64,000 nt of DNA from Lachnospiraceae bacterium (GTDB lineage Bacteria; Bacillota; Clostridia; Lachnospirales; Lachnospiraceae), in the NCBI GenBank assembly GCA_028689585.1, contig JAQVCW010000017.1:30674-94673 (forward strand), written 5' to 3'. A program made the translations under genes and the position numbers. The notes under the pieces were generated by a model. That model was given only the letters and a program-made list of their open reading frames with translations, was not told where the DNA came from and searched no databases. Of the stretch, positions 17,722 to 25,902 are shown in pieces; position 1 is the stretch's first letter; each line of letters starts with the position of its first letter.

Positions 17722-19200
17722 ATGAATGAAGTAATTTTATTTTTGGTAGTATTGCTGCCGGTGATTGGCGGAATTCTGATTCCCCTTCTGCCTTATAAGA
17801 ACCGGAAACAGATGATGGTCTATATCGAAGTGATCGTGCTGCTGACATCCGCTGCCGCATTTTATATGCTGTTTCACAGACCGTCCAGGGGCTTCACGCT
17901 GATTTATTTTACCGGAAATCTGACCATACGGTTCCATCTGGATGGCCTTGGCTGTGTATTTGTGGGACTGCTTGCCTCTCTGTGGCCGCTGGCTACCCTG
18001 TATGCATTTGAATACATGACAAAAGAGGGACATGAAAAAATATTCTTTATGTTTTATACCATCACTTATGGTGTTACGCTGGGAATTGCCCTGTCGGACA
18101 ATATTCTGACCCTGTACTGTTTTTATGAAATGCTTACACTGGTCACGCTGCCTCTGGTGATGCATACGCTGAGCAGAGAAGCGATCCTGGCCAGCCGGAA
18201 ATATCTGTATTATTCTCTTGGAGGCGCGGCATTTTCCTTTATCGGAATGGTATTTATTATCAGCTTCGGCACTTCTTCCCAGTTCCTGCTGGGTGGTGTG
18301 ATGGATCCGGTGAAGATCGGAAACCGCCAGAATCTGCTGTACCTGGTCTATGTGCTCACCTTCTTTGGATTTGGCGTGAAAGCGGCCGTTTGCCCCTTTA
18401 ATTCATGGCTTCCGGATGCCGGTGTGGCACCCACACCGGTCACCGCGCTGCTGCATGCAGTGGCAGTGGTCAAATCCGGTGCATTTGCGATCATGCGGGT
18501 TACCTTCTACAGCTTTGGAACAGGCTTTCTAAGAGGGAGCTGGGCTCAGTATGTGACCATGGCGGCGGCTGTGATTACCATTGTCTATGGCTGCAGCATT
18601 GCGCTGAAGGAAACCCACCTTAAGCGGCGGCTGGCTTATTCCACCATCAGTAATCTGTCCTATATCCTGTTTGGAGTGACGATCATGACACCCCTGGGGC
18701 TGGTGGGAGCGCTGTGTCATCTGATCTTTCATGCAGTGATCAAAATCTGCGCGTTTTTCTGTGCAGGTGCGGTCATCCACCAGACAGAACGGAATTATAT
18801 CAATGAACTGGATGGACTGGGCCGGAAAATGCCGAAGGTATTTATCGTCTTTACCATTTCAGGACTGGCTCTGATGGGAGTGCCCGGTCTGTGCGGATTT
18901 ATCAGCAAATGGAACCTGGCAAAGGCGGCGTTATCCAGCGGAAATATGCTGGCGGTCGCAGGCGTTGGCTGTCTGCTGGTTTCCGCGATATTGACGGCAA
19001 TCTATATGATGAGCACCTCTGTGCGGGCATTTTTTCCGGGAAAGGATTTTGACTACAGCACATTAAAGGATGCAAGGGATCCCAACTGGATGATGCTGCT
19101 GCCGCTGGTGCTGTTTGTGATCGCCATGGTCATTTTTGGACTGCATTCAGCGCCCCTGGTTTCCTGGTTCACAGATATCGCAAATGGCGTATTTAAATAG
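17722..19200 (+). CDS. Proton-conducting antiporter-like subunit 3
   Basis: This 492-aa NuoL/M/N-family protein has the membrane glutamate (FYEMLTLVTLPLVMH) and lysines (FGVKAAVCPF, GFISKWNLAK). The widely conserved PFHxWLP histidine is replaced by asparagine (PFNSWLPDAGVAPTPV), unlike its two larger-motif neighbours. AAAGGAGG precedes the ATG. It could differ in ion coupling from the other copies. Confidence 0.86.
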   Translation: MNEVILFLVVLLPVIGGILIPLLPYKNRKQMMVYIEVIVLLTSAAAFYMLFHRPSRGFTLIYFTGNLTIRFHLDGLGCVFVGLLASLWPLATLYAFEYMTKEGHEKIFFMFYTITYGVTLGIALSDNILTLYCFYEMLTLVTLPLVMHTLSREAILASRKYLYYSLGGAAFSFIGMVFIISFGTSSQFLLGGVMDPVKIGNRQNLLYLVYVLTFFGFGVKAAVCPFNSWLPDAGVAPTPVTALLHAVAVVKSGAFAIMRVTFYSFGTGFLRGSWAQYVTMAAAVITIVYGCSIALKETHLKRRLAYSTISNLSYILFGVTIMTPLGLVGALCHLIFHAVIKICAFFCAGAVIHQTERNYINELDGLGRKMPKVFIVFTISGLALMGVPGLCGFISKWNLAKAALSSGNMLAVAGVGCLLVSAILTAIYMMSTSVRAFFPGKDFDYSTLKDARDPNWMMLLPLVLFVIAMVIFGLHSAPLVSWFTDIANGVFK

Positions 19201-19211
19201 GAGGGAACGAG

Positions 19212-21305
19212 ATGAATTCAAATTATAGTTTGCTGTTTCTTATATTTTTTCCCATGCTCGGCGCCCTCGTAACTTACGGGATTGGAAGAAAAAATAAAAG
19301 AGCCAGAGATTTTTCCGCAGACCTTGTGGTAGTCGTGGAATTTCTGGTGATGCTGTCTCTTGCACTGCAGAAGGGAAGCATGGAAGGACTGAGCGTGCCC
19401 GGAGTCTGCGGCATGGGGCTGAATTTTACCCTGGATGGCTTCCGGAAGCTGTATGGTCTGGTCATTGCTCTGATGTGGATGATGACCACCATTTTTTCCA
19501 GAGAATATTTCATCCATTACCGCAATCGCAACCGGTATTACCTGTTCAATCTGCTGACACTGGGCGCTACGATGGGCGTGTTCTTATCCAGTGACCTGTA
19601 TACCACCTTTATTTTCTTTGAGATGATGTCCTTTACCTCTTACGTCTGGGTGGCACAGGATGAAAAAAAACCTTCTCTGCGGGCGGCGGAGACGTATCTG
19701 GCGGTGGCTGTGATCGGCGGTCTGGTGATGCTGATGGGGATTTTCCTTTTGTATGCCCAGATCGGTACGCTGAATATGGCAGATCTGGCAGCGGCCTGCG
19801 GGGCCAGCCGGAATAAACCGCTTTTGTATGCGGCCGGCGTGTGCATGGCATTCGGTTTTGGAGCGAAAGCGGGTGCATTTCCGCTGCATATCTGGCTCCC
19901 CAAGGCGCATCCGGTGGCACCGGCACCGGCATCGGCGCTGCTGTCCGGTATCCTGACCAAGTCCGGAATCTTTGGCATTCTGGTAATTAGCTGCAATATG
20001 TTTTACGGAGATGGGAACTGGGGACGGTTCCTTCTGGTCATTGGATTGATCACCATGGCCGGAGGAGCTGTTCTGGCTGTATTTTCCGTAGATTTGAAAA
20101 GAACCCTGGCCTGCTCCTCCATGTCCCAGATCGGATTTATCCTTACGGGAATCGCTATGATGTGCCTGCTGGGAGAGGAAAATGCTCTGGCGGCCAGAGG
20201 CACTCTGCTTCACATGGTCAATCACTCTCTGATCAAGCTGGTGCTGTTTCTGTGTGCCGGAGTGGTCTATATGAATCTTCACAAACTGAATTTAAACGAT
20301 ATCCGGGGCTTTGGCAGAAAGAAACCGCTGCTGAATTTTGTGTTTTTGATGGGTGCCCTGAGCATTGCCGGTGTTCCGCTGTTTTCAGGATATATCAGCA
20401 AGACACTGCTGCATGAGAGCATCCTTGAATATTCTGCTTCCGGGCTGTTCAAAGCGGCGGAATGGATTTTCCTGTGCAGCGGCGGCCTGACCGCAGCGTA
20501 TATGACAAAGCTGTATCTGGCTCTGTTTGTGGAGAAAAATGCGGATGCGAAGCTTCAGCAGAGATTTGATTCCATGAAGCACTATATGAATACGGAGAGC
20601 GCATTTGCCCTGACGGTCAGTGCGGTGCTGCTGCCTTTGATGGGAATCTGGCCCCATCAGACCATGGATCAGTTGGCACAGGGCGGACTGGAATTTCTTC
20701 GCGGGGCAGAACTGGAAGAGAGCATTTCCTATTTCAGCTTTGGAAATCTGAAGGGAGGATTGATTTCCCTCTCTATCGGAGCCGTGGTTTATCTGGGGCT
20801 GATCCGTCCTCTGCTGATGAGCAGAAGAACCGATGCGGCCAGTGGGGCTGCGGACACGGAAAATGGAGAAGAGATCCGTGAATATGTGGATCGCTGGCCG
20901 AAATGGCTGGATCTGGAGGAAGTGATTTACCGTCCGCTGCTGCTGCGCCTCCTGCCATTTGTGTTCGGAGTGATCTGCCGCGCATTGGACAGCCTGGTGG
21001 ATACCATTATTGTGATATTGAGAAAGACGGTATACCGGGATAAGGGAATCCCATATGAACTCCCGGAAGGAAATCTGTTTACAAAGGCGGTGGGCAGTAT
21101 TTTAAATGGATGCGCCTTTCTGCTGAATAAAACCTTCCGGAAACGCAATCCGATCACAAGGGATTATGTGCATCAGCTTGCCATGGTCAAGGCGGCGCTG
21201 GCGGAGAGCAATACGCTGATCGGGCGGAGCCTGTCATTTGGACTGCTGCTGTTTGCGATGGGGCTGCTGGCTACGCTGGTGTATCTGCTGACAGGAGCGC
21301 TTTAA
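19212..21305 (+). CDS. Proton-conducting antiporter-like subunit 4 (NuoL/MrpA-like)
   Basis: This 697-aa NuoL-family protein is the longest of the four antiporter-like subunits. It carries FFEMMSFTSYVWV (Glu), FGAKAGAFPLHIWLPKAHP (Lys, His) and GYISKTLLHE (Lys). A C-terminal extension of about 180 residues ends in a last membrane helix, as in NuoL/HyfB-type proteins. It lacks the fused MbhD/MbhE region of true MrpA, which is encoded separately upstream. It ends the operon. Confidence 0.86.
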   Translation: MNSNYSLLFLIFFPMLGALVTYGIGRKNKRARDFSADLVVVVEFLVMLSLALQKGSMEGLSVPGVCGMGLNFTLDGFRKLYGLVIALMWMMTTIFSREYFIHYRNRNRYYLFNLLTLGATMGVFLSSDLYTTFIFFEMMSFTSYVWVAQDEKKPSLRAAETYLAVAVIGGLVMLMGIFLLYAQIGTLNMADLAAACGASRNKPLLYAAGVCMAFGFGAKAGAFPLHIWLPKAHPVAPAPASALLSGILTKSGIFGILVISCNMFYGDGNWGRFLLVIGLITMAGGAVLAVFSVDLKRTLACSSMSQIGFILTGIAMMCLLGEENALAARGTLLHMVNHSLIKLVLFLCAGVVYMNLHKLNLNDIRGFGRKKPLLNFVFLMGALSIAGVPLFSGYISKTLLHESILEYSASGLFKAAEWIFLCSGGLTAAYMTKLYLALFVEKNADAKLQQRFDSMKHYMNTESAFALTVSAVLLPLMGIWPHQTMDQLAQGGLEFLRGAELEESISYFSFGNLKGGLISLSIGAVVYLGLIRPLLMSRRTDAASGAADTENGEEIREYVDRWPKWLDLEEVIYRPLLLRLLPFVFGVICRALDSLVDTIIVILRKTVYRDKGIPYELPEGNLFTKAVGSILNGCAFLLNKTFRKRNPITRDYVHQLAMVKAALAESNTLIGRSLSFGLLLFAMGLLATLVYLLTGAL

Positions 21306-21394
21306 ATGAGGACGTCCGTAAACTTGAGGTGAAAACGGGTTGTAATTCCAATCTGATTGTGCTAATCTTAGGAAAGATTTTAAATTTCATAGAG

Positions 21395-21625
21395 AGCATT
21401 CGGTGTCGGATGCAGTGTCTGCTGCATCTGATGAAAAGGGAAACAGGTGAGAATCCTGTACGAACTCGTCACTGTATCCATAGGGAGCAAAAAAGCGCGG
21501 CAGCAGCCGTCAAAGCCACTGGGAAAGATTTTAGCTTCAGTCCATTTGCGCAGGCAGATTCTGGATGAGCTGATATTCCGGGAAGGCTGCAGAATGCGAA
21601 GAACTATAAGTCAGGAGACCTGCCA
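21395..21625 (+). ncRNA. Cobalamin riboswitch
   Basis: The conserved core of class I B12 riboswitches is present in order: AAAAGGGAA (21434), AGGTGAGAATCCTGT (21445), GTCACTGT (21468), GCCACTG (21515), GGGAAGGC (21580) and the B12 box AGTCAGGAGACCTGCC (21609-21624). A P2-like stem TCGGATGCAG/CTGCATCTGA precedes the core. It controls the B12 importer downstream through the terminator at 21705. The variable arm between GCCACTG and GGGAAGGC holds a copy of the interspersed palindromic repeat. Confidence 0.95.
21533..21580 (+). repeat. Interspersed palindromic repeat, copy F, inside the riboswitch
   Basis: The segment CTTCAGTCCATTTGCGCAGG followed by CAGATTCTGGATGAGCTGAT matches the dispersed palindromic element. 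The outer arms CAGTCCAT/ATGAGCTG pair with one mismatch and one wobble, and the inner ATTTGC/GCAGAT stem pairs fully. It occupies the variable-length arm between two conserved riboswitch segments, so the core is not broken. Confidence 0.7.
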
Positions 21626-21704
21626 GATGCTGTACGGAAGCGTAAGCTTCAAACCACGAGTAACTGGTCGTATTTACTGAGAAAATTCAGAGCTTGTTCT
21701 TAGT

Positions 21705-21740
21705 ATGCCCTTTTACCATTGGTAGAAGGGCATTTCTTGT
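21705..21740 (+). terminator. Riboswitch terminator (expression platform)
   Basis: ATGCCCTTTTACC and GGTAGAAGGGCAT form a 13-bp stem with one G-U pair and a 3-nt loop, followed by TTCTTGT. Its position 80 nt after the B12 box fits transcription termination when cobalamin is bound. Confidence 0.8.
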
Positions 21741-21759
21741 CGGATTTTCTATGGAAACG

Positions 21760-21819
21760 TGACATGCAGCGTCAGCCCATTTGCCGCAGGCAGATTTAAA
21801 ATGGACTGATGCTCAAAGC
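21760..21819 (+). repeat. Interspersed palindromic repeat, copy A
   Basis: This copy begins TGACATGCAGCGTCAGCCCA and ends ATGGACTGATGCTCAAAGC. Its arms pair with one mismatch, and the inner stem is ATTTGCC/GGCAGAT. It lies between the riboswitch terminator and the btuF-like gene, ending 15 nt before the ATG. Confidence 0.85.
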
Positions 21820-21834
21820 TTAAGGAGAGAAAAA

Positions 21835-23412
21835 ATGAAGCATTTGAAGAGGATAGCAGCGGAAGCCTTATTTTTGATGATGATGGGAAGCCTGTCAGCG
21901 GGATGCTATGGAGAAAATGCATCGAAAGCAGATCAGGAACAGACATTGGCGGACGGCATTTATCAGGCGGAGGTGACACTGAGCGGAGGCTCCGGAAGAG
22001 CCGGCATTGAATCTCCGGTAAAGCTGACCGCAGAAAATGGGCAGATTACGGCAGATATTATCTGGAGCAGTTCTTATTATGACTATATGCTGGTGGACGG
22101 CGAAAAATATGAAGCGGTAAATACGGAGGGCAGCTCAGAGTTTTTGATTCCGGTTCTGGGATTTGATTATGAGATGCCTGTGACCGCGGATACAGTGGCC
22201 ATGAGTACCCCCCATGAGATTGAATATACGCTGAACTTTGATTTTTCTTCGGTTGCGGAGTGGACGGATACGGCTGCCTCATCGAATGGTGAAGCAGTGC
22301 CGGATGCGGCGGCTGAAGAAAAAGAAAGCAGAGGAGCCGGAGCGGATGAGTCAGGGACAGAGATCCCAGGTCTGACTTTTGATCACACCATGCCGCTGAA
22401 ATATGCTCAGAATTTTACTGTGGAATATTATCAGGGCGGATATGCATTGATTACGCTTCGGGAGGATGGACGTTTTCTGGTGGTGCCGGAGGGCATGAGC
22501 GCACCGGAAGGTCTGGATGAGGATATCGTGGTGCTGCAGCAGCCGATACAGAATATCTATCTGGTAGCCACATCCGCCATGGATTTTTTTGCATCTCTGG
22601 AGGGGATGGATTCCATCAGGCTGTCGGGCACCAGGGCAGACGGCTGGTATGTGGAAGAGGCCAGGGCAGCCATGGAAGCCGGTAAAATTCTTTATGCAGG
22701 AAAATACAACGCTCCGGATTATGAACAGATCGTGGCCCAGAACTGCGGCCTTTCTATTGAATCCACGATGATCTACCACACCCCGGAAGTGAAGGAAAAG
22801 CTGGAAGAGTTTGGTATTCCGGTGCTGGTGGAGCATTCCAGCTATGAAGCGCATCCTCTGGGAAGGGCTGAGTGGATCAAGCTGTATGGTGTGCTGCTGG
22901 GGAAAGAAGAACTGGCGGACACTCTGTTTGAGGCACAGACAGAAAAGCTGAGTGCGGTGGAGAGTCAGGAAAGTACCGGAAAGACGGTGGCTTTTTTCTA
23001 CATCAGCTCCAACGGATATGTGAATGTGCGTAAATCAGGGGATTACGTGGCAAAGATGATCGAGCTGGCGGGAGGAAGTTATATTTTCCCGGATCTGGGC
23101 GAGGGAGACAATGCACTGTCTACCATGAATATGCAGATGGAGGATTTTTATGCAGGTGCAAAAGATGCGGACTTCATCATTTACAACAGTACCATTGACG
23201 GAGAATTGCAGAACATATCGGAGCTTTTGAAAAAGAGTGAACTGCTGGCCGGTTTTAAGGCGGTGAAGAATGGAAATGTATGGTGCACCACCCAGAATCT
23301 GTTTCAGAAGACAACGGGACTGGCGGATATGATCGTGGATATACATACCATGTTAAGCAGCGGGGATCCGGTGAATGAGCAGTATACTTATATGTACCAT
23401 ATGGCAGACTGA
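21835..23412 (+). CDS. btuF: Cobalamin-type ABC transporter substrate-binding lipoprotein (BtuF-like)
   Basis: The 525-aa product has a lipoprotein signal ending in the lipobox LSAGC (about residues 19-23). The C-terminal about 350 residues are a TroA/BtuF-type binding domain (DIVVLQQPIQNIYLVATSAM onward). Between them lies an extra N-terminal domain of about 110 residues (ADGIYQAEVTLSGGSGRAGI to HEIEYTLNFDF), probably a beta-sandwich, whose family I do not name with certainty. Start ATG 21835 follows AAGGAG. Riboswitch control makes cobalamin or a cobinamide the likely ligand. Confidence 0.82.
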   Translation: MKHLKRIAAEALFLMMMGSLSAGCYGENASKADQEQTLADGIYQAEVTLSGGSGRAGIESPVKLTAENGQITADIIWSSSYYDYMLVDGEKYEAVNTEGSSEFLIPVLGFDYEMPVTADTVAMSTPHEIEYTLNFDFSSVAEWTDTAASSNGEAVPDAAAEEKESRGAGADESGTEIPGLTFDHTMPLKYAQNFTVEYYQGGYALITLREDGRFLVVPEGMSAPEGLDEDIVVLQQPIQNIYLVATSAMDFFASLEGMDSIRLSGTRADGWYVEEARAAMEAGKILYAGKYNAPDYEQIVAQNCGLSIESTMIYHTPEVKEKLEEFGIPVLVEHSSYEAHPLGRAEWIKLYGVLLGKEELADTLFEAQTEKLSAVESQESTGKTVAFFYISSNGYVNVRKSGDYVAKMIELAGGSYIFPDLGEGDNALSTMNMQMEDFYAGAKDADFIIYNSTIDGELQNISELLKKSELLAGFKAVKNGNVWCTTQNLFQKTTGLADMIVDIHTMLSSGDPVNEQYTYMYHMAD

Positions 23413-23527
23413 AAACCATATGGCGGACTGAAAAAACAGACCAGAATCACTATCTGGAAAACAAAGGAACGTGTGTGCGGTCACAGGATAAAGCAGAAAT
23501 ACAAAAGAGCAGCGGGAAAGGAAGAAA

Positions 23528-24571
23528 ATGGAGATGGCAGAAGAGAACTTAAATAAAAAAAGGCATACGAAATACCGGTATTACGGTTCCTTTCTGATTC
23601 TGGCACTGCTGCTGGTGATTTTGTTTTTATGGAATATTAATTCCGGCAGCATTTCCATTTCGGTGCCGGAGATCTTCCGGATTATTTTTCAGCAAAAGGG
23701 AGAGGAAACGGCCATGAATATTATCTGGCAGATCCGGCTTCCCCGTATCCTGTCCGCAATCCTGCTGGGCGGGGCGCTGTCCGTTTCCGGATTTCTGCTC
23801 CAGACCTTCTTTCATAATCCGATTGCAGGCCCCTTTGTGCTGGGAATTTCCTCCGGAGCCAAGCTGGTGGTGGCGCTGGTTATGATCTTTTTGCTGGGAC
23901 GGGGATGGACGGTCAGCTCCTGGGCACTGATTCTGGCCGCTTTCCTGGGCTCGATGGTATCCATGGGATTTGTGCTGCTGGTATCTAAAAAGGTGCATCA
24001 GATGTCCATGCTGGTGATCAGCGGAGTTATGATCGGCTATATCTGCTCTGCAATTACGGATTTTGTGGTCACCTTTGCAGATGATTCGAATATTGTAAAT
24101 CTTCATAACTGGTCCCTGGGGAGTTTCTCCGGAATGACCTGGGAGAATGTGGAGGTAATGGCCATGATTGTGCTGGCCGGAGTGATCGCAGCTTTTTTTC
24201 TCTCAAAGCCCATGGGGGCATTTCAACTGGGGGAGGCGTATGCTCAGAATATGGGAGTCAACGTCGCCCTGTTCCGGGTAATGCTGATCCTGCTTTCCAG
24301 CATTTTATCTGCCTGCGTCACCGCCTTTGCCGGACCCATCTCCTTTGTGGGAATTGCGGTTCCCCATCTGGTGAAAAGTATATTAAAAACAGCGAAGCCG
24401 CTGCTGGTCATTCCTGCCTGCTTCCTGGGCGGAGCCGTGTTCTGCCTGTTCTGCGATATGATCGCAAGGACGGTATTTGCACCGTCGGAATTGAGCATCA
24501 GCTCCGTGACCGCAGTATTTGGCGCACCCGTGGTGATTTTTATCATGATAAAACGTCAGAAATTAAACTGA
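23528..24571 (+). CDS. btuC: ABC transporter permease, FecCD/BtuC family
   Basis: This 347-aa permease has about ten membrane helices and FecCD-family motifs: QIRLPRILSAILLGGALSVSG, NPIAGPFVLGISSGA, and FAGPISFVGIAVPHLVK. It lies between the binding protein and the ATPase of the same importer. Its stop codon TGA (24569-24571) is also the first three bases of repeat copy B. ATG 23534 is an alternative start. Confidence 0.9.
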   Translation: MEMAEENLNKKRHTKYRYYGSFLILALLLVILFLWNINSGSISISVPEIFRIIFQQKGEETAMNIIWQIRLPRILSAILLGGALSVSGFLLQTFFHNPIAGPFVLGISSGAKLVVALVMIFLLGRGWTVSSWALILAAFLGSMVSMGFVLLVSKKVHQMSMLVISGVMIGYICSAITDFVVTFADDSNIVNLHNWSLGSFSGMTWENVEVMAMIVLAGVIAAFFLSKPMGAFQLGEAYAQNMGVNVALFRVMLILLSSILSACVTAFAGPISFVGIAVPHLVKSILKTAKPLLVIPACFLGGAVFCLFCDMIARTVFAPSELSISSVTAVFGAPVVIFIMIKRQKLN

Positions 24572-24628
24572 CATGCAGCGTCAGTCCATTTGCCGGAGGC
24601 AAATTCAGGATGGACTGATGTTCAAATA
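24569..24628 (+). repeat. Interspersed palindromic repeat, copy B, overlapping the btuC stop
   Basis: This copy starts TGACATGCAGCGTCAGTCCA, where TGA is the btuC stop. It continues ATTTGCC-GGA-GGCAAAT and closes with ATGGACTGATGTTCAAATA. The outer arm pairs fully because TCC/GGA replaces the CCC/GGG of other copies. It ends at the ribosome binding site of btuD. Confidence 0.88.
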
Positions 24629-24640
24629 AAGGATAAAAAG

Positions 24641-25738
24641 ATGAAAAACAAATGTTATTTTTATACTGATAAAATGACGGTGGGGTATGATGGAAAGCCG
24701 CTCATAAAAGAAATTAAAATAGAACTGCTGCGGGGACAGATCCTTACGCTGATCGGTCCAAACGGTGCCGGCAAATCCACTATTTTAAAAAGTATCACGA
24801 AACAATTAAAAATTCTGGGAGGCTGTGTCTATCTGGATCAGAAACAGATGAAGGAACTGTCCGGAAAGGAGACCGCCAGAAAGATGGCAGTGGTCCTTAC
24901 TGACCGGATGAAGCCGGAGCTGATGACCTGTGAGGATGTGGTGGCGGCAGGCCGCTATCCCTATACCGGAAGCCTGGGGATCTTAAATGAGGAGGACCGG
25001 GCGAAAACAAGAGAGGCCCTGGAACTGGTGCAGGCTCTAGAGCTGGCTGACCGGGATTTTTCGGCAATCAGTGACGGTCAGAAGCAGCGGATCCTTCTGG
25101 CGAGAGCGATCTGCCAGGAGCCGGAGATGATTGTGCTGGACGAGCCCACCTCATTCCTGGATATTCGCCACAAGCTGGAATTTCTCAGCATCTTAAAAAA
25201 ACTGGTGCGGGAAAGACAGGTCGCGGTGGTGATGTCGCTTCATGAACTGGATCTGGCCCAGAAAATATCGGATCTGATCATCTGCATTAAGGGCGAATAC
25301 GTGGACAAAAGCGGAACTCCGGAAGAAATCTTTACGGACGATTATATCAGCAGCCTGTATGAAATCAAAAAAGGAAGCTATCATTCGAATTTCGGATGCG
25401 TGGAGCTTCCGGCTCCTTCGGGAAAACCGGAGGTGTTCGTGATCGCGGGGGGCGGCAGCGGCATTTCCTGTTACCGCCGTCTGCAAAGAGAGGGAATTCC
25501 CTTTATTACCGGTGTCCTGCATGAAAATGATATTGATTATGAAGCGGCCAGAACTCTGGCCTGTGAAGTTATCGCAGAGAGTGCTTTCGAGCCGGTCAGT
25601 GAGGCACATTATATCGCCGCTCTTGAAAAAATGAAGCAGTGCAGAGAAGTAAAATGCTGTCTGGATCATTTCGGGACAGGGAATGCGGCGAATCAAAGGC
25701 TTCTGGCGGAGGCGGAAAAACAGGGGAAATTAATATAG
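24641..25738 (+). CDS. btuD: ABC transporter ATPase, BtuD/FecE family, with C-terminal extension
   Basis: Walker A is LIGPNGAGKST, Walker B is MIVLDEPTSFLD, and the H-loop is VVMSLHEL. The signature reads ISDGQKQRILLARAI instead of LSGGQ, and this variant is plausibly still functional. After residue about 255 there is an extension of about 110 residues (VFVIAGGGSGISCYRRLQRE and a GVLHENDIDYEAARTLACEV segment) with a glycine-rich nucleotide-binding look and no function I can assign. ATG 24641 has AAAGGA seven bases upstream. A start at 24590 would lie inside the repeat. Confidence 0.88.
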   Translation: MKNKCYFYTDKMTVGYDGKPLIKEIKIELLRGQILTLIGPNGAGKSTILKSITKQLKILGGCVYLDQKQMKELSGKETARKMAVVLTDRMKPELMTCEDVVAAGRYPYTGSLGILNEEDRAKTREALELVQALELADRDFSAISDGQKQRILLARAICQEPEMIVLDEPTSFLDIRHKLEFLSILKKLVRERQVAVVMSLHELDLAQKISDLIICIKGEYVDKSGTPEEIFTDDYISSLYEIKKGSYHSNFGCVELPAPSGKPEVFVIAGGGSGISCYRRLQREGIPFITGVLHENDIDYEAARTLACEVIAESAFEPVSEAHYIAALEKMKQCREVKCCLDHFGTGNAANQRLLAEAEKQGKLI

Positions 25739-25790
25739 CGCATGGAATTCAAATGTGCTATTATATTCGGAGCATAACCCAGAGAAAACC

Positions 25791-25850
25791 TGACATGCAG
25801 CGTCAGCCTATTTGCCGCAGGAAAATTTCAGGATGGGCAGATGTTCCAGA
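25791..25850 (+). repeat. Interspersed palindromic repeat, copy C
   Basis: This copy begins TGACATGCAGCGTCAGCCTA and ends ATGGGCAGATGTTCCAGA, with one mismatch in each stem. It lies between btuD and hemA, 52 nt before the hemA start, the largest distance of the start-proximal copies. Confidence 0.82.
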
Positions 25851-25902
25851 TAATAAGGCCGGGCGGCCATAATTTTGATAAAAGATAAAAGGCGGTTTTA
25901 AT

